A stretch of 64,000 nt of DNA, taken from the NCBI GenBank assembly GCA_009363875.1, contig CM018680.1, forward strand, positions 62,903,279 to 62,967,278. The letters are read 5' to 3'. Source of the DNA: Mikania micrantha (taxonomy: Eukaryota; Streptophyta; Magnoliopsida; Asterales; Asteraceae). The notes beneath the pieces were generated by a model. The model was not told where the DNA came from. It did no database searches and saw only the letters and a list, made by a program, of their open reading frames with translations. The position numbers and the translations under genes are program-made. Within the stretch, counting starts at the first letter, position 1. Each line of letters begins with the position of its first letter. Shown here one piece after another: positions 43,201 to 54,557 of the stretch.

Positions 43201-44382
43201 ACAATCTACACAGATCATAAAAGTTTAAAATACTTCTTTGAACAGAAAGATTTGAATATGAGACAAAGAAGGTGGCTTGAGCTGTTAAAGGATTATGAAT
43301 GTGAGATCTTGTATCACCCGGGCAAGGCCAATGTGGTGGCTGATGCTCTATGTCGCAAGACAGAACACTCTGCTATACAAGTTAAGTCTTACAGTTTGGT
43401 AATAACACCTGATTTTCTAAATGAACTCAAGGATGCACAGAAGGAAGGATTAAAGGAAGAAAATGTGGGATTCGAAAGGATATTTGGTCAGGTTAAAAGT
43501 CTAGAAGAAAATGAATGTGGCGTTAAGATACGATTTGGTCGAATGTGGGTTCCACGAAATGGGGACATCAGGTCAAGGATTCTAGACGAAGCACATAAGT
43601 CACGTTACTCTATTCATCCTGGTGCAACGAAAATGTATCAAGACCTTCGGAAGGATTATTGGTGGCCAGGTATGAAATTCAATGTAATGCAGTACGTAAA
43701 CAAATGTTTGACATGTGCACAAGTAAAAGCTGAACATCAGAAACCTTATGGTTATGTGCAACCTTTAGAAGTCCCGGAATGGAAATGGGAACACATCACC
43801 ATGGATTTTATTACCAAGTTGCCTCTCACGGCGAAACGTCATGATACTATCTGGGTGATTGTAGACCGGTTAACGAAAAGTGCTCATTTCTTGCCTATAC
43901 GGGAGACTTATACGTCGGAGAAACTGTCTGAACTATTTGTGAAAGAAATAATTACAAGACATGGAGTTCCAGTTTCTATAGTATCTGATCGTGACACACG
44001 ATTTGTTTCAAGATTCTGGAAACGTTTTCATGAATCAATGGGTACAAGGCTCAACATCAGCACTGCGTATCATCCTCAGACAGACGGACAGTCTGAAAGG
44101 ACTATCCAAACTTTAGAAGATATGCTCAGAGCCTGTATTATTGATTTCGGTGGCAGTTGGGATGATCATTTACCACTAGTGGAATTCTCGTACAACAACA
44201 GCTATCATGCTAGTATTGGAATGCCACCATACGAGGCATTGTATGGACGACGTTGTAGGACACCTGTGTGTTGGGGAGGAGTAGGACAGAAAGAAGTGGG
44301 AAGTAAAGCTGCAGTAGTTGATTTGACCGAAAAGCTCCAGTTAGTTAAAGCACGAATAATTAGCACATTTAATCGTGTATAA
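40279..44382 (+). CDS. gag-pol: Gypsy gag-pol polyprotein, integrase C-terminus lost
   Basis: A single 1367 aa ORF from ATG 40279 (MAGQRGRPRK). Order: gag core, residues about 150-290 (ALHWWNTVKQ ... LKLYVEGLPP); three zinc knuckles (CFKCGRKHGGEC, which lacks the standard spacing, then CYRCGKTGHLSYNC and CYNCGGIGHMSKNC); aspartic protease with VLFDSGASMSFV near residue 433; RT (SPWGAPVLFVKKKDGS) with FIDDILIYS near 773; RNase H with VYSDASYLGLG near 917; integrase with HHCC finger (HPGATKMYQDL ... CLTCAQVK), Asp in TMDFITKLP near 1176, Asp in SDRDTRF and Glu in DGQSERTIQ near 1273. After KLQLVKARI the frame runs into the 3' LTR and stops, so the integrase C-terminal region and any chromodomain are missing. 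All catalytic triads remain. The product could still supply protease and RT, but integration would be doubtful. Confidence 0.93.
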   Translation: MAGQRGRPRKQPQEPEEPHIENEEPVNEDDYEHNEQPEDENEFTLEPIVVKAISDEVCKVLDDKLPALVTKILKDTLKDKSEETKESTKEEEVVITGTKNGDSTSEKRKGCDYKAFKGCNPPSFDGKKDAVATCHWVSAMEAVIAISECREDQAVKFAAHSFTEEALHWWNTVKQSKTTTDVEGFKWEDLKELVIKHFCPKNEIDKIEREFLTLKAGRMNHRQYTSKFNEMSRLVPHLVNTEERRLKLYVEGLPPKVRTHVKAHAPRTFELAVEISGIVWDDVVEAEPLKEEPKQKWASKFKRNRNEKSGPPMKRFRMEEVETCFKCGRKHGGECRTGTTLCYRCGKTGHLSYNCPTILKCYNCGGIGHMSKNCFKPKTIPTEASKPESSKGGEKQKAKARAFTMTKDQADKDPDVVTGTFLINDIPALVLFDSGASMSFVAITFCDKLRANVKKIEHAFNIETALGKSTRVTEAIEDDCYIDIEGHRFPVKLFVIMLGGFDVVLGMDWLAKHEANIVCQRNMIFLTALNGSSVTVYGDKVFNVPKVISMIKASEFMRRGCGAYLAYVIDKEIKVKELEDVPVVCNFPDVFPEDLPGIPPDREIEFQIDVVPGAQHVARAPYRLAPTEMKELLTQLQDLLDKGFIRPSVSPWGAPVLFVKKKDGSMRMCIDYRELNKLTIKNKYPLPRIDDLFDQLQGASWFSKIDLRSGYHQLKVREQDIPKTAFRTRYGHYEFLVMSFGLTNAPAAFMDLMNRVCRPMLDRSVIVFIDDILIYSRSEGDHACHIREVLEILRREKLYAKFSKCAFWLREVQFLGHVISPEGIMVDPAKVEAVMKWNPPKTPTEVRSFLGLAGYYRRFIQDFSRIATPLTKLTRKEVKYDWGPTQVQAFEELKKRLTEAPILALPDGNEDMVVYSDASYLGLGCVLMQRGKVIAYASRQLKTHEANYPTHDLELAAVVFALKIWRHYLYGVKCTIYTDHKSLKYFFEQKDLNMRQRRWLELLKDYECEILYHPGKANVVADALCRKTEHSAIQVKSYSLVITPDFLNELKDAQKEGLKEENVGFERIFGQVKSLEENECGVKIRFGRMWVPRNGDIRSRILDEAHKSRYSIHPGATKMYQDLRKDYWWPGMKFNVMQYVNKCLTCAQVKAEHQKPYGYVQPLEVPEWKWEHITMDFITKLPLTAKRHDTIWVIVDRLTKSAHFLPIRETYTSEKLSELFVKEIITRHGVPVSIVSDRDTRFVSRFWKRFHESMGTRLNISTAYHPQTDGQSERTIQTLEDMLRACIIDFGGSWDDHLPLVEFSYNNSYHASIGMPPYEALYGRRCRTPVCWGGVGQKEVGSKAAVVDLTEKLQLVKARIISTFNRV

Positions 44383-46645
44383 AAATCTACGTTGAATTGA
44401 CAATGGTAATTACTACAGATTGATAGTACACGAGAAATGATGAACGTAGGCGAAAACCGTGCGCGAAACGGAGTTACGAATTGTCCGGAATCGCGAAACG
44501 AAGAAAAATTTTCAAAGTATTGAACTTTTGGACTCGTCGCGGTACGCGACGAAGATTTGAGGCTCCTTCGCGGTACGCGACGGACCTAAAATATCTAAAA
44601 TCCTCCGGATTTCTTCGCGGTACGCGAAGCTCTTTTTGGCCCTCGTCGCGGTACGCGACGGGTGAGGCGGTGGAGAAAGTTGACTACTTCATCAGATTTT
44701 CAAGCAGAAAGTTAATTTAATACATATCTCGATCATACTCGCTTAAGAACACCATCAGACGAAAATTAATCATCAAAACACCATTCTGAAGCCATCAGAA
44801 GTCACCGATCATACCAGGAATCATATATACAAGTCCTGATTGCTGTTTTAACCGCAGAAATTCGTCAGATCAGGTAACGGTTCGTTTTAACCTTCTAGTT
44901 TGATTTTGATTGATTAGATCTTGATTTTGAACGTAATAACATAGTTAGGATTGTTGATTATTGCCTAGATGATGGCTAGGATTGATTAGAAATGAAGAAC
45001 ACGAAGTTTTAACGGTTAAATCCTTGTTTTGAGCCGTTGTAATGCCCGGTTTGCATGAAATCACAACTATGATTATAATGGTTTAATCCATTTGATTATG
45101 ACAATGTAGATGATTAGTTTGGTTAATCTTTGAAATACAAAGGTTAAATCTAAGTGTTTCAAACTAATCACAACCATTAACATACTTATTGGAACGATTA
45201 TCTGATGTTTATGATAACAGTCAGATTAGTATGTTAAACATGGTTATTAAATCTATTCTAAGACTACATTGTGATATTTCATGATATCTGGGTAATCAAT
45301 GATAAGGATTGATCATTTCTAAGCCATTAATCTATTTAGGAATTGTTTTAGCATTATAATCAACAACATTAACTATTTGATGACTTTCAAGGCAATGTCT
45401 TTGACATTGAACGTTCAGAAAGATCTAATCAGTAGGTTAAAACATAAATAACTTATTAAGTGTAAACTGATGCAGAATTATACTGTTAGTACCAGTTTAC
45501 GAGAGATCTTGCTACAGCAAGACAACAGGTGAGTTCTTATAGCCCTATTTTAAATGTTTTATCATTTGGGCTGATATGCATGTTATAAAGTTATTTTATG
45601 TAAATGATTGCTTTACCTGACTACGGTCAGATAAAAGAGTATGTTAAAGTAAAGAATGTTTCATATTATAAAAATTATTGTATGAAAGTGATTGTAACCT
45701 GATTATGATCAGGTAAAGCATGTTTTCAAGAAATGAATGTTTATAGGTAAAGAATGATTTAAAGCAAATGATTTTAAGAATCTCAGTTGAGATATAAAGA
45801 ATGTTTAAAGTCTCAACTGCGGTTGAGAAAGAATCGATTTTTAAAGGACTCAACTGAGGTTGAGTAGGAAATGAGGTTTTGCTGGCTGCGGTTGGGCAAA
45901 ACTTGAACACTACGGTGAAAGGAGCCGTTTATGATTATGATGGTTTAAATGATTTAAACCATATTATGTATGAATGATAAATGTAAAGAAGTCTTATACC
46001 GGTATGAGCCGTCAATTTCGGTTGATGGTTAAAGAGTCCTGTGGAAACATAGGCCTGCCGACTGTGTGTCGCCAGTTCAGTTAAAGAAATCTTAGGCATG
46101 CTTGAGTTATCAGCTGCGCGTTGATAGTGTTAAAGAAATCTTATACATGTATGAGTTATCAGCTACGAGTTGATAGTTTAAGAGCCTTGTGCTGCGCAAA
46201 CCTGTTTGACTTCAGGGTCAGCAGTTGACGGTGAAGTTCCTTCACTGTATGAATGATGTTATGATGATATGTATGTTATGTAATTATGTTACAATGCTAT
46301 GTATGTTATGAAATTATGATATGAGAACAGGTTTGTTATGTATAAGGATTTTCTAAGAAATGAATTTAGAACTCACCAGCATAAAGCTGACTTGTTTTAC
46401 ATGCATATCAGGTTGAATAGTTGAGAAAGGAGACCAGGAGGGCTCATGGCATACGTTGAAGACTACCCCTGGCATAGACTGGCTATGTTATAAATCTAAT
46501 AAAGATATGAGCTATGTATTAATGTTTGTTTAGGTTTATATAATATTTTATGTAATCGCCTTAAATTCCGCTGCTATGGTAATGTAAATATGTTTTAAAG
46601 AGTATGGGTTTGATGTTTGCCAACTGAGGGGCTCGGGGCCTCTCA
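44353..46645 (+). repeat. 3' LTR of the gypsy element, first 9 bp missing
   Basis: 2293 bp, exactly the 5' LTR minus TGTAACAAC. It joins integrase code at GCACGAATAATT. The missing 9 bp and the absent PPT show that a deletion removed everything between integrase and base 10 of the LTR. It is followed by the target duplication AACTT. Confidence 0.95.
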
Positions 46646-46657
46646 AACTTTCATAAA

Positions 46658-49600
46658 ATGATGCGAAAAAAAAGGAAAATGTTTATGGACATGAAAAAAT
46701 CAATGATAAAATCATCAACAACCAAGATTCAAGGTCATTATTTCATACCTAAATTTGTCACTTATTTAAAAGATATTCAATTTGGTATATAACATGTGTC
46801 TTTTTTATACAACACTTGTATATGTTTTAAATTAAATATTTTTTTAATATATTAGGTGTCACTACTGTTAATGAGAGAAACACATCACCACCTAATTGTG
46901 TGTATCTTCATAGCAACAAAGAAAATGTCATCCCAAACACACATTTGATGCACCAACCCATGAACCTATACGACATGCACATGAACACCCATTGCCGAAC
47001 TCCATTGTCCGACATTACAATAGGTATGCTTTTAGAAAACACATATACAAGCTTATTAAATAATAAATTGAACATGATACTACTATACATTTTTATTGCT
47101 ATTAAAAATTTGTTTTTAATTGATCTTATTTAGCAGCCTCAAAAAACATGTATTATACTCATGCAAGAGAAAAAAGGAAATATAGAAAACAATATTTGGA
47201 TTCTAGAAGATCAAACATCTTTAAGTTAACAAAAGTTAAGTACTTATATATCGTTTATATTTTTTTAAGTTTAGTATTATTTATTCATAATTTTTTGGTT
47301 TAATGAATAACAGGTGGATATTCTTCAGTTGGTAAAGAAAATTCAACCACAAATAATGTAGGATTGGGTTGTTAAGTCTAAACAACACTTCACAAGTATT
47401 TCTTACTTAACTCTAACAGATGCGGAATGTTCTGTTAGAATGATCTCACAATTACACTCAAAATGACACAGTAATAATCTTTGAACAATAATAAGAACAC
47501 AAGAATAATTCAAGCTCAAGGATATATTTCTCTCAAAGTGGAAGTATACAAGCAAGCACACTTCAAGCAACCATACATTGGGAGGTTATATAGCCGAGGC
47601 TACAACCGTATACACTTAGGAATACAAGTTGGGTATACTAGACAAGTATATAAAGTAAAGCTTATTCTAGTATGTTGAGTGTCTTAACAGGCTAAGACAC
47701 TCTTTCATAATCATTACATTAATAGTCATTGACTTTACAAAAGACTACTAAATACAAAAGACATTTAATGTTATTGATCTTCAAGGCTTCAGATGATCTT
47801 TTGCATTTAATGTAGCATGGGAGAGGTAAGGTGCTTTATCTGACTCATTACATGTTGTCTCTATCTTTACTCAGACCAACATGTCTTGTGTCAGTACCTT
47901 TTGTACCATAAGAGTAATCTGCTACAGTCTTTGTCAGAGGATAAACCTCGGAAGTCTTTGTCTTCAGTGCATAAGAGGATTCCTCGAAAGTCTTTGTCTT
48001 CATTGCATAAGAGGATTCCTCAGAAGCAGTTGTCTTGTATAACCTTCGGCAGGAACCAGTTATCCTTCGGAAGCAATGCTGCTTTCGAAGAATCACTTCT
48101 TCCTTCCGAAGGTGTTTATTCAAAGAGGCTCCTATACTTGGACAAAACAAGAAGTTTGGTGAGCATCAGCCTTTATTAGTCTTTACAAATAACAGTCATG
48201 CATTTTCAACAACATATCTAAGATATGTTCGTCCAAGCATTCAAAAAACTACTCCTTTATCTGACATCAATCGTGGTGCGATTCTTCTTATTTTAATATT
48301 TATATATTATTTAACAAAAAACAATGTTTTTTTAAACCTATAATTTTAATATTGTTAGTTTTAACATTCAATTTTGTTAGGTATGAATATGCTTCCCAAT
48401 ACAAGTCAACCATCATCATCAAAAAACATTACAACCTCAAAAAGTAAAAGAAAAACTTTAAACATATCCGGGATCTCTAGATTTGATTTGTCAGAGGAGG
48501 AAACAATTCAACATCACAATGCTTCTAATGACATGTTTTCAGGAATGTCAAAAGGTACATATTTCTAAAAGATGTAAATATGTTTCAGCATACAAAATTT
48601 AAAACATTGAAATACATGCCATATATTTAGACATTAGTTTTCATTTATTTTTTAACAGATTACTTGGATCATGGTGATCAACTTCTTGTATGTGAAATTT
48701 GTCAAGCAAAATTATGGAGGGAAGAAGCTCTTAGAGGAACTAAGAAAAAAGTTAAAACAAGTTTTTCAATTTGTTGTGGTTACGGCAAAGTTAAACTTCC
48801 AATTTTTAAGGAACCTCCATGTAATTATAAAAGTTTATATACTTCCAGTGATTCAAAAAGCAAACATTTTTTGAAAAATATTCGACGATACAATTCCATG
48901 TTCTCATTTACATCAATGGGTGGCAAGGTTGATTCATCAATTAATAGAGGCAACGCTCCCTTTGTATTTCGACTTGGAGGAGAGAATTATCATAGCATTG
49001 GAAGTCTTTTGCCATCTAACGGATCAAAACCAAAATTCTCTCAATTGTACATATACGATACTGAGAATGAGGTCACAAACAGACATGAAGTTTTTAGGTA
49101 ATTCTTCCTATCTATAACTTTATATTTTTTTAAGTTACATATTATTTGTTGCCTTACTAATTATTTGTTATTAACAATATACCTTATATCGTAAGAAATA
49201 TGATACAAAGTTAAAATGCATTCAAAATGTTATATAAATTTTGTTACAAACTTACGACTATGAGAACACATTTAATGACACAAGAATGCATGTTTTATTT
49301 AGTTATGATAATCTATTTTTAAAATTCTAAATTATTTTGTTTTAAAATTTATTTTCGAAGATTATTTTTCATCTATTCATTATAATATGTGTTCTATTTT
49401 TTTTTTCTCAAAAAAATTGACAATTTTAACACAGGTTTATTTTTTAATATTATAACTTTTAAAAATGGTTCTTATTTAATTTGATCTATAAGATACATTT
49501 TTGGCATGCATACTTGACATTATTTACATTTAATTTGCTTCGGTTTTTGTATTTTGATGGTGATATTATATCAAAAAGTTTTAAATTTTCATTTATATAT

Positions 49601-52600
49601 AAATTTTGCAGTCAATCAAAAAAAGGGTCCAACTCAAATGCTGAAATTCTTGATCTTCAGATTATTCAAGATTTAAAATGTATGTTAGACTCAAAAAACG
49701 AACTTGTCAAGTCATATAGGATGATAAGAGATTGTTTTCAAAAAAATCCACATGCGGATATTAAGCTAAGACTTATTGCAAAGAGGCAACATGATGGAAG
49801 AACATACAACTTACCAACTTCTTCAGAAGTTGCTGCTTTGATTGTTGGAGACATTGATGATTCTTTTGAAAGTCGTGACATTATAGTGAAAACAAAATCT
49901 GGAATCCTACAACGTATAAGTGAATTACATCCTTCATACCTTGCCCTTCAATACCCACTGCTTTTCCCGTATGGTGATGATGGATACAGAGTTGATATAC
50001 CACACAGGAACTTTGATGATTTGAAAAGCAATAAACGTCAAAATTGTACAATGAGAGAGTTCTTTTCGTACCATGTTCAAGATAGAATCAATAATTTCTC
50101 TTTGATTCTAAATGCAAGGAGACTTTTTCAACAATTTCTGGTTGATGCATATACCATGATTGAAAGCGAAAGACTCTTCTACATACGCAATCAACAAAAG
50201 GTTTTAAGATGTGAGTCTTATGAGAATTTGCGTTCTATTAAAGGTGATGGAAATAAAGATATATCAAAAATTGGTCAGCGTGTCATATTGCCATCATCAT
50301 TTACGGGCGGTGCACGTTATATGATGCAAAATTATTTGGATGCAATGTCTCTTTGTAAGTGGTATGGGTATCCAGATTTTTTCATAACAATTACATGCAA
50401 TCCCAAGCGGCCAGAGATTAGCAGATTCCTTAAAGACACCATGGTTAAACCAGAAGACAGGCCTGATATCTTATGTAGATTATTTAAAATCAAGCTGGAT
50501 TCAATCATTAAAGATTTGAAAGATAATGCTATACTTGGGAAGGTTCAAGCAAGTAATTTACAATTATGTTGTAATACAAAAAAATGTTTCTCTTTAACAT
50601 AAAATCTTTTAATATATTCGAATTATTTTTATACCTTAATTTTTTTATATAAAAGATATGTTAAATACCGTTTGTTACAAGATTAAAAACTAAAATATTA
50701 TACACTTTGCAATAAAAGTTACTTTTTTAATATATTTTTATAAAAGCACATTTTTGTAATGTGTTTTTTTTTATTTTTTCAACTTTTGATACAAAACTTT
50801 CATTATTTGCAAACTTTTCTTGAATTGACTTTTTTTTTCAACGAAAAATATGTGTATTACATATTTTACATTTATTGTTCCCATATTTGACTTTATTTAA
50901 TTAAATTGTTTTTAATTTTGTGTAGTTGTATATACGGTAGAGTTTCAAAAACGTGGCTTACCGCATGCACATATATGCTTATTTATGCATGGTGATCACA
51001 AACTTCCGACTGTTGATCATATTGATCCACATATTTGTGCTGAAATTCCAAACAAAATAGAAGAACCGGAATTGTATTCTCTGGTTACTGAGTTTATGAT
51101 ACATGGTCCTTGTGGTGTTCATAATGCAAAATGTCCATGCATGATTGACAAAAAATGTTCTAAGAATTTTCCTAAGAAGTTTCGAGACGATACCATCATT
51201 GATTCGAACGGATTTCCTGTATACAAAAGACGAGATTCTGGTGCATTTGTTGAAAAATCTGGCGTCAAATTAGATAACAGAAGTGTTGTTCCTTATAACA
51301 AACTGTTGTTGAAGAGATATCAAGCACACATTAACGTTGAGTGGTGTAATCAAGCTGGTTCGATAAAATATCTTTTTAAGTACATAAACAAGGGCAATGA
51401 TAGGGCCACGATTTCTTTTGTATCAAGTGCTGAAGAAGATGATAATGAGAATAAAGTTGATGAAATCAAAGAATACTACAGTTGTAGATACTTATCAGCT
51501 TGCGAGGCATCATGGAGAATTTTTTCATATGATGTTCATTACCGAACTCCTTCTGTTATAAGGCTGCCTTTTCATCTACCAGGGCAACAACATGTTGTAT
51601 ATAATGGAGATGATGACATTGACAATGTTCTGAACAAACCATCTGTTGCTTCTTCAATGTTTTTGTCATGGATGAAATGCAACGAAATTTATCCACATGC
51701 AAGAAAGCTTAATTATGTGGAATTCCCTACACAGTTTGTTTGGAAAATTAATGAACGTTGTTGGGAACCAAGAAAAAAAGGTTTTTCTATTGGTAGAATT
51801 CACTCGGTTCCTCCATCACTTGGCGAAGCATATTTTTTAAGAATTCTTTTGAATAAAGTCAAAGGGCCAAGATCATTTGAAGAAATACGGACAGTAAATG
51901 GGAATGAATGTCCTACTTTTCGAGATGCGTGTTATGCATTAGGTCTGTTAGATGATGACAATGAATACATAGAGGCAATATCAGAAGCGAGTTATTCAGG
52001 ATCTGGTTCTTATCTACGAAGCTTATTTGGAACAATGTTAATGTCTAACAGCGTATCAAGACCAGATTATGTTTGGGAGAACACATGGAAGTTTTTATCA
52101 GATGACATTCTTTACAAACAACAACGGATTTTGAGATGTCCAGGTACTAACATTTTATAACTAACAAATTTGTTATTTTAAACTTTTAATCCCATATAAA
52201 TAAATATATTCAAGATTGTGTGATTTAATCTACATGTAATAAATATAAAATTTTATATATATATTTTTTTCCTAAACTTGCAGGTTTAAATCTTAATGAA
52301 GATCAAATTAAAAACCTGACATTATTTGAGATTGAAAAGTTTCTGCTGCGTAATAACTCCAGTTTACGAATGTTTTCAACCATGCCGTTTCCTGATGATG
52401 ATTCTATATCTTCTACCACAAATCTTCTGATTAATGAAGAACTTGCATACGACACAGACTCATTAAAAAACGAGCTTTGTAATCTCCAAAGTTCATTAAC
52501 TGGGGAGCAAAGATCAATTTTTGATGAAATAATTACAGCAGTTCGGATTAATAAAGGAGGTGTCTTCTTCGTTTATGGTTATGGAGGAACGGGCAAAACG

Positions 52601-53946
52601 TATCTTTGGAGGACGTTATCAGCGTTTATAAGGTCTCAAGGTCAAATTGTCTTAAATGTTGCTTCAAGTGGCATCGCTTCGTTGTTGTTATCTGGAGGTA
52701 GAACAGCTCATTCGAGATTTCATATACCTTTAAATTTGGACGAAGATTCAATTTGCTACATTAAGCCAGGTAGTGACGTTGCACATTTGTTAGAGAAAAC
52801 ATCATTGATTATATGGGATGAGGCACCAATGGTACACAAGCATGCATTTGAAGCTTTGGATAGATCTTTGAAAGACATATTTAATAATGCATCTGAAACA
52901 CAATCTGAATTGCTATTTGGTGGAAAGGTAGTTGTTTTTGGAGGTGATTTTAGACAAATTCTGCCGGTTATTGCAAATGGAAGCAGGCAACAAATTGTAA
53001 ATGCGTCTCTGAGTTCGTCTTACATATGGGCAAAATGCAAAATACTTAAACTAAAAAAAACCTTAGGTTAAGTTGCAAAGGTGATTCATCAGATATTGAA
53101 AATACCAGAATCTTTGCAAAATGGCTCTTGGATTTAGGAGAAGGTAACGTGGGTGGTTCTAATGACGGTGAAGCAATTGTTGAGGTACCTGATGATCTTA
53201 TAATCAAAAGCTCATTAGATCCAATTTCATCCCTCATTGAGTTTGTTTATCCTTCTATTGTCGAGAACTATAAAGATCCACTTTTTTTTCAACAAAGAGC
53301 AATACTTGCCCCCAAGAATGATGTTGTTCTAGAAGTTAATGATCGATTGCTATCAATGTTTCCAGGAGAAGAAATAGAATATCTAAGTTCAGATACCATA
53401 TGTCAGACAGAATTGGTAAATGAAATTGTTGATGAAAATTTGTATTCTCCTGATTTTTTAAATGGACTCAAATTCTCCGGTTTGCCAAATCATAGCTTGG
53501 TATTGAAAGTTGGCGTTCCAGTTATGCTCCTCAGAAATATTGATTAGAAGAGCGGTTTATGCAATGGCACTCGATTACAAGTAATATCATTGGGAAATCG
53601 TGTTATAGAAGCTCAAATTATCTCTGGAAGTAACATTGGTGCTCGAACTTTTATTCCAAGAATTTCGTTAACACCATCAGACATACGACTTCCTTTCAGA
53701 TTCAAGAGAAGACAATTTCCACTTGCGGTGTCCTTTGCTATGACCATAAATAAAAGTCAGGGACAATCACTTTCTAGAGTAGGGATATTTTTGAAATCAC
53801 CTGTTTTTACACATGGACAACTCTACGTTGCGTGTTCAAGAGTTACAAGAAGAGACGGACTTAAGATGCTAATTATAGACAGTGATGGTAAACCTTCAAA
53901 TGTCACGTCAAATGTTGTCTATAAAGAAATATTCAGAGATATGTAA
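46658..53946 (+). pseudogene. Helitron RepHel (Rep nuclease plus PIF1-like helicase), decayed
   Basis: The transposase of Helitron B. Inferred exons: 46658-46733, 46856-47023, about 47134-47224, 47314-48275 (broken by the solo LTR), 48381-48554, 48659-49097, 49612-50552, 50926-52143, 52284-53946. Rep part: HUH motif GLPHAHICLF at about 50960-50990 and two-tyrosine motif KYLFKYINKG near 51368-51397. Helicase part: Walker A GYGGTGKT near 52580, Walker B IIWDEAPM near 52810, VVFGGDFRQILPV near 52930, and the late motifs FAMTINKSQGQS and YVACSRVTR near 53730-53850. Damage: the solo LTR in exon 4; one extra A in a run near 53054-53061, shifting the frame; an in-frame TAG at 53545-53547; and a G to A change at the last exon base before the donor at 50553 compared with copy A. 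The donor of exon 3 is unclear. No functional helicase can be made. Confidence 0.88.
47357..48187 (-). mobile_element. Solo LTR of the Sirevirus 831 bp subfamily
   Basis: A single LTR, 831 bp, minus orientation, with target duplication AATAA at 47352-47356 and 48188-48192. Helitron copy A keeps the empty site (ACAAATAACAGTC near 2235). It has the 36 bp duplication seen in element 1. Unequal recombination between the two LTRs of a full insertion is the usual origin. Confidence 0.96.
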
Positions 53947-54033
53947 TTTACTTATGTAATTTTGATATTTTAATTATTTTTTAATTTAATGTGTATATTT
54001 GTTTCCAAATATTTGGGCATTTATTTTGTTTTA

Positions 54034-54064
54034 AACCCGTGTTAAAACACGGGTTGTAGCCTAG
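54034..54064 (+). terminator. Helitron B 3' end: hairpin plus CTAG
   Basis: The stem AACCCGTGTT/AACACGGGTT has a 2-base loop, then GTAGC, then CTAG at 54061-54064, with T as the next base. This is the rolling-circle termination signal of Helitrons. Confidence 0.92.
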
Positions 54065-54090
54065 TATATATATATATATATATAAATATA

Positions 54091-54122
54091 CTATGTTAAA
54101 ATCCCGTGTATTACATGGGTTG
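54091..54122 (-). mobile_element. Degenerate Helitron 3' end on the minus strand
   Basis: On the minus strand: hairpin CCCATGTAATACACGGG, then TTTTAACATAG, so the last four bases are ATAG where CTAG is expected. It sits 26 bp from the end of Helitron B across a (TA)n tract, so the two elements lie 3' end to 3' end. Block X copy B begins inside it. Confidence 0.6.
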
Positions 54123-54557
54123 AAAAAAAATTATACATATATATCTCGTAACAAAAAGTTATGTAACTGAAAAAACATGTAAATTGTATAGTTTAACTAA
54201 ACTCTTGTTTTACACAAAAAGTCATCCAAATATGTTTAAAAAAATTTGATGTATAATTATAAATTGCATTTTAATTTAAATTTTTTTTCAACTATGTGTT
54301 ATCATTTTTATGTAATGTAATCTATAAATTTAAATTTAGTTAATGTATACTTATTCTTCTTTAACACACTAAAATTAACTTGACTTAGAATTTTTATTAA
54401 TACATATAATTTGGATATTTAAAAATATTTACTTTTTATTATTTCAATGTAGTGTATTTTTATCATTCAAATCATCAAATCATATTAAATATTTAAAAAA
54501 AATCACACATAAAATCAATTAGTACCATTAATGTTTTATTTTTAAATATTTTAAGTA

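Larger units (their letters stand above)
37647..46645 (+). mobile_element. Ty3-gypsy retrotransposon, very young, internally deleted
   Basis: 9.0 kb, with target duplication AACTT at 37642-37646 and 46646-46650. The 5' LTR is 2302 bp (TGTAACAACC ... CTCTCA). The PBS matches initiator tRNA-Met and a single gag-pol ORF follows. The element jumps from integrase directly into the 3' LTR, which lacks its first 9 bp (starting CGAATAATT at 44353). Otherwise the 3' LTR has the same length to the base, and I noticed one substitution (ACGGATTG versus ACGAATTG). The long LTRs, the PBS and the pol type suggest a Tekay/Del-type chromovirus, but the part that would show a chromodomain is deleted. It is inserted in the leader of the Helitron B RepHel gene. 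Confidence 0.95.
33309..54064 (+). mobile_element. Helitron copy B with RPA and RepHel genes, nested insertions
   Basis: A plus-strand autonomous-type Helitron. It carries an RPA1-like gene (34514-37213) and the RepHel gene (46658-53946). The 3' end is canonical: a 10 bp stem hairpin (AACCCGTGTT with AACACGGGTT, 54034-54055), then GTAGC and CTAG at 54061-54064, followed by T. The 5' end (TC after A) could not be found. It lies somewhere left of 34500, possibly left of the Sirevirus element at 22327, so the start given is only where this stretch resumes. Insertions inside it are a gypsy element (37647-46645) and a solo LTR (47357-48187). Without them the element is at least 10.9 kb. Confidence 0.85.

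Noticed and set aside
44353..46645. Right gypsy LTR as an independent solo LTR
   Set aside because: The outer target duplication AACTT links it with the left LTR, and the internal region is continuous, so it belongs to one element.
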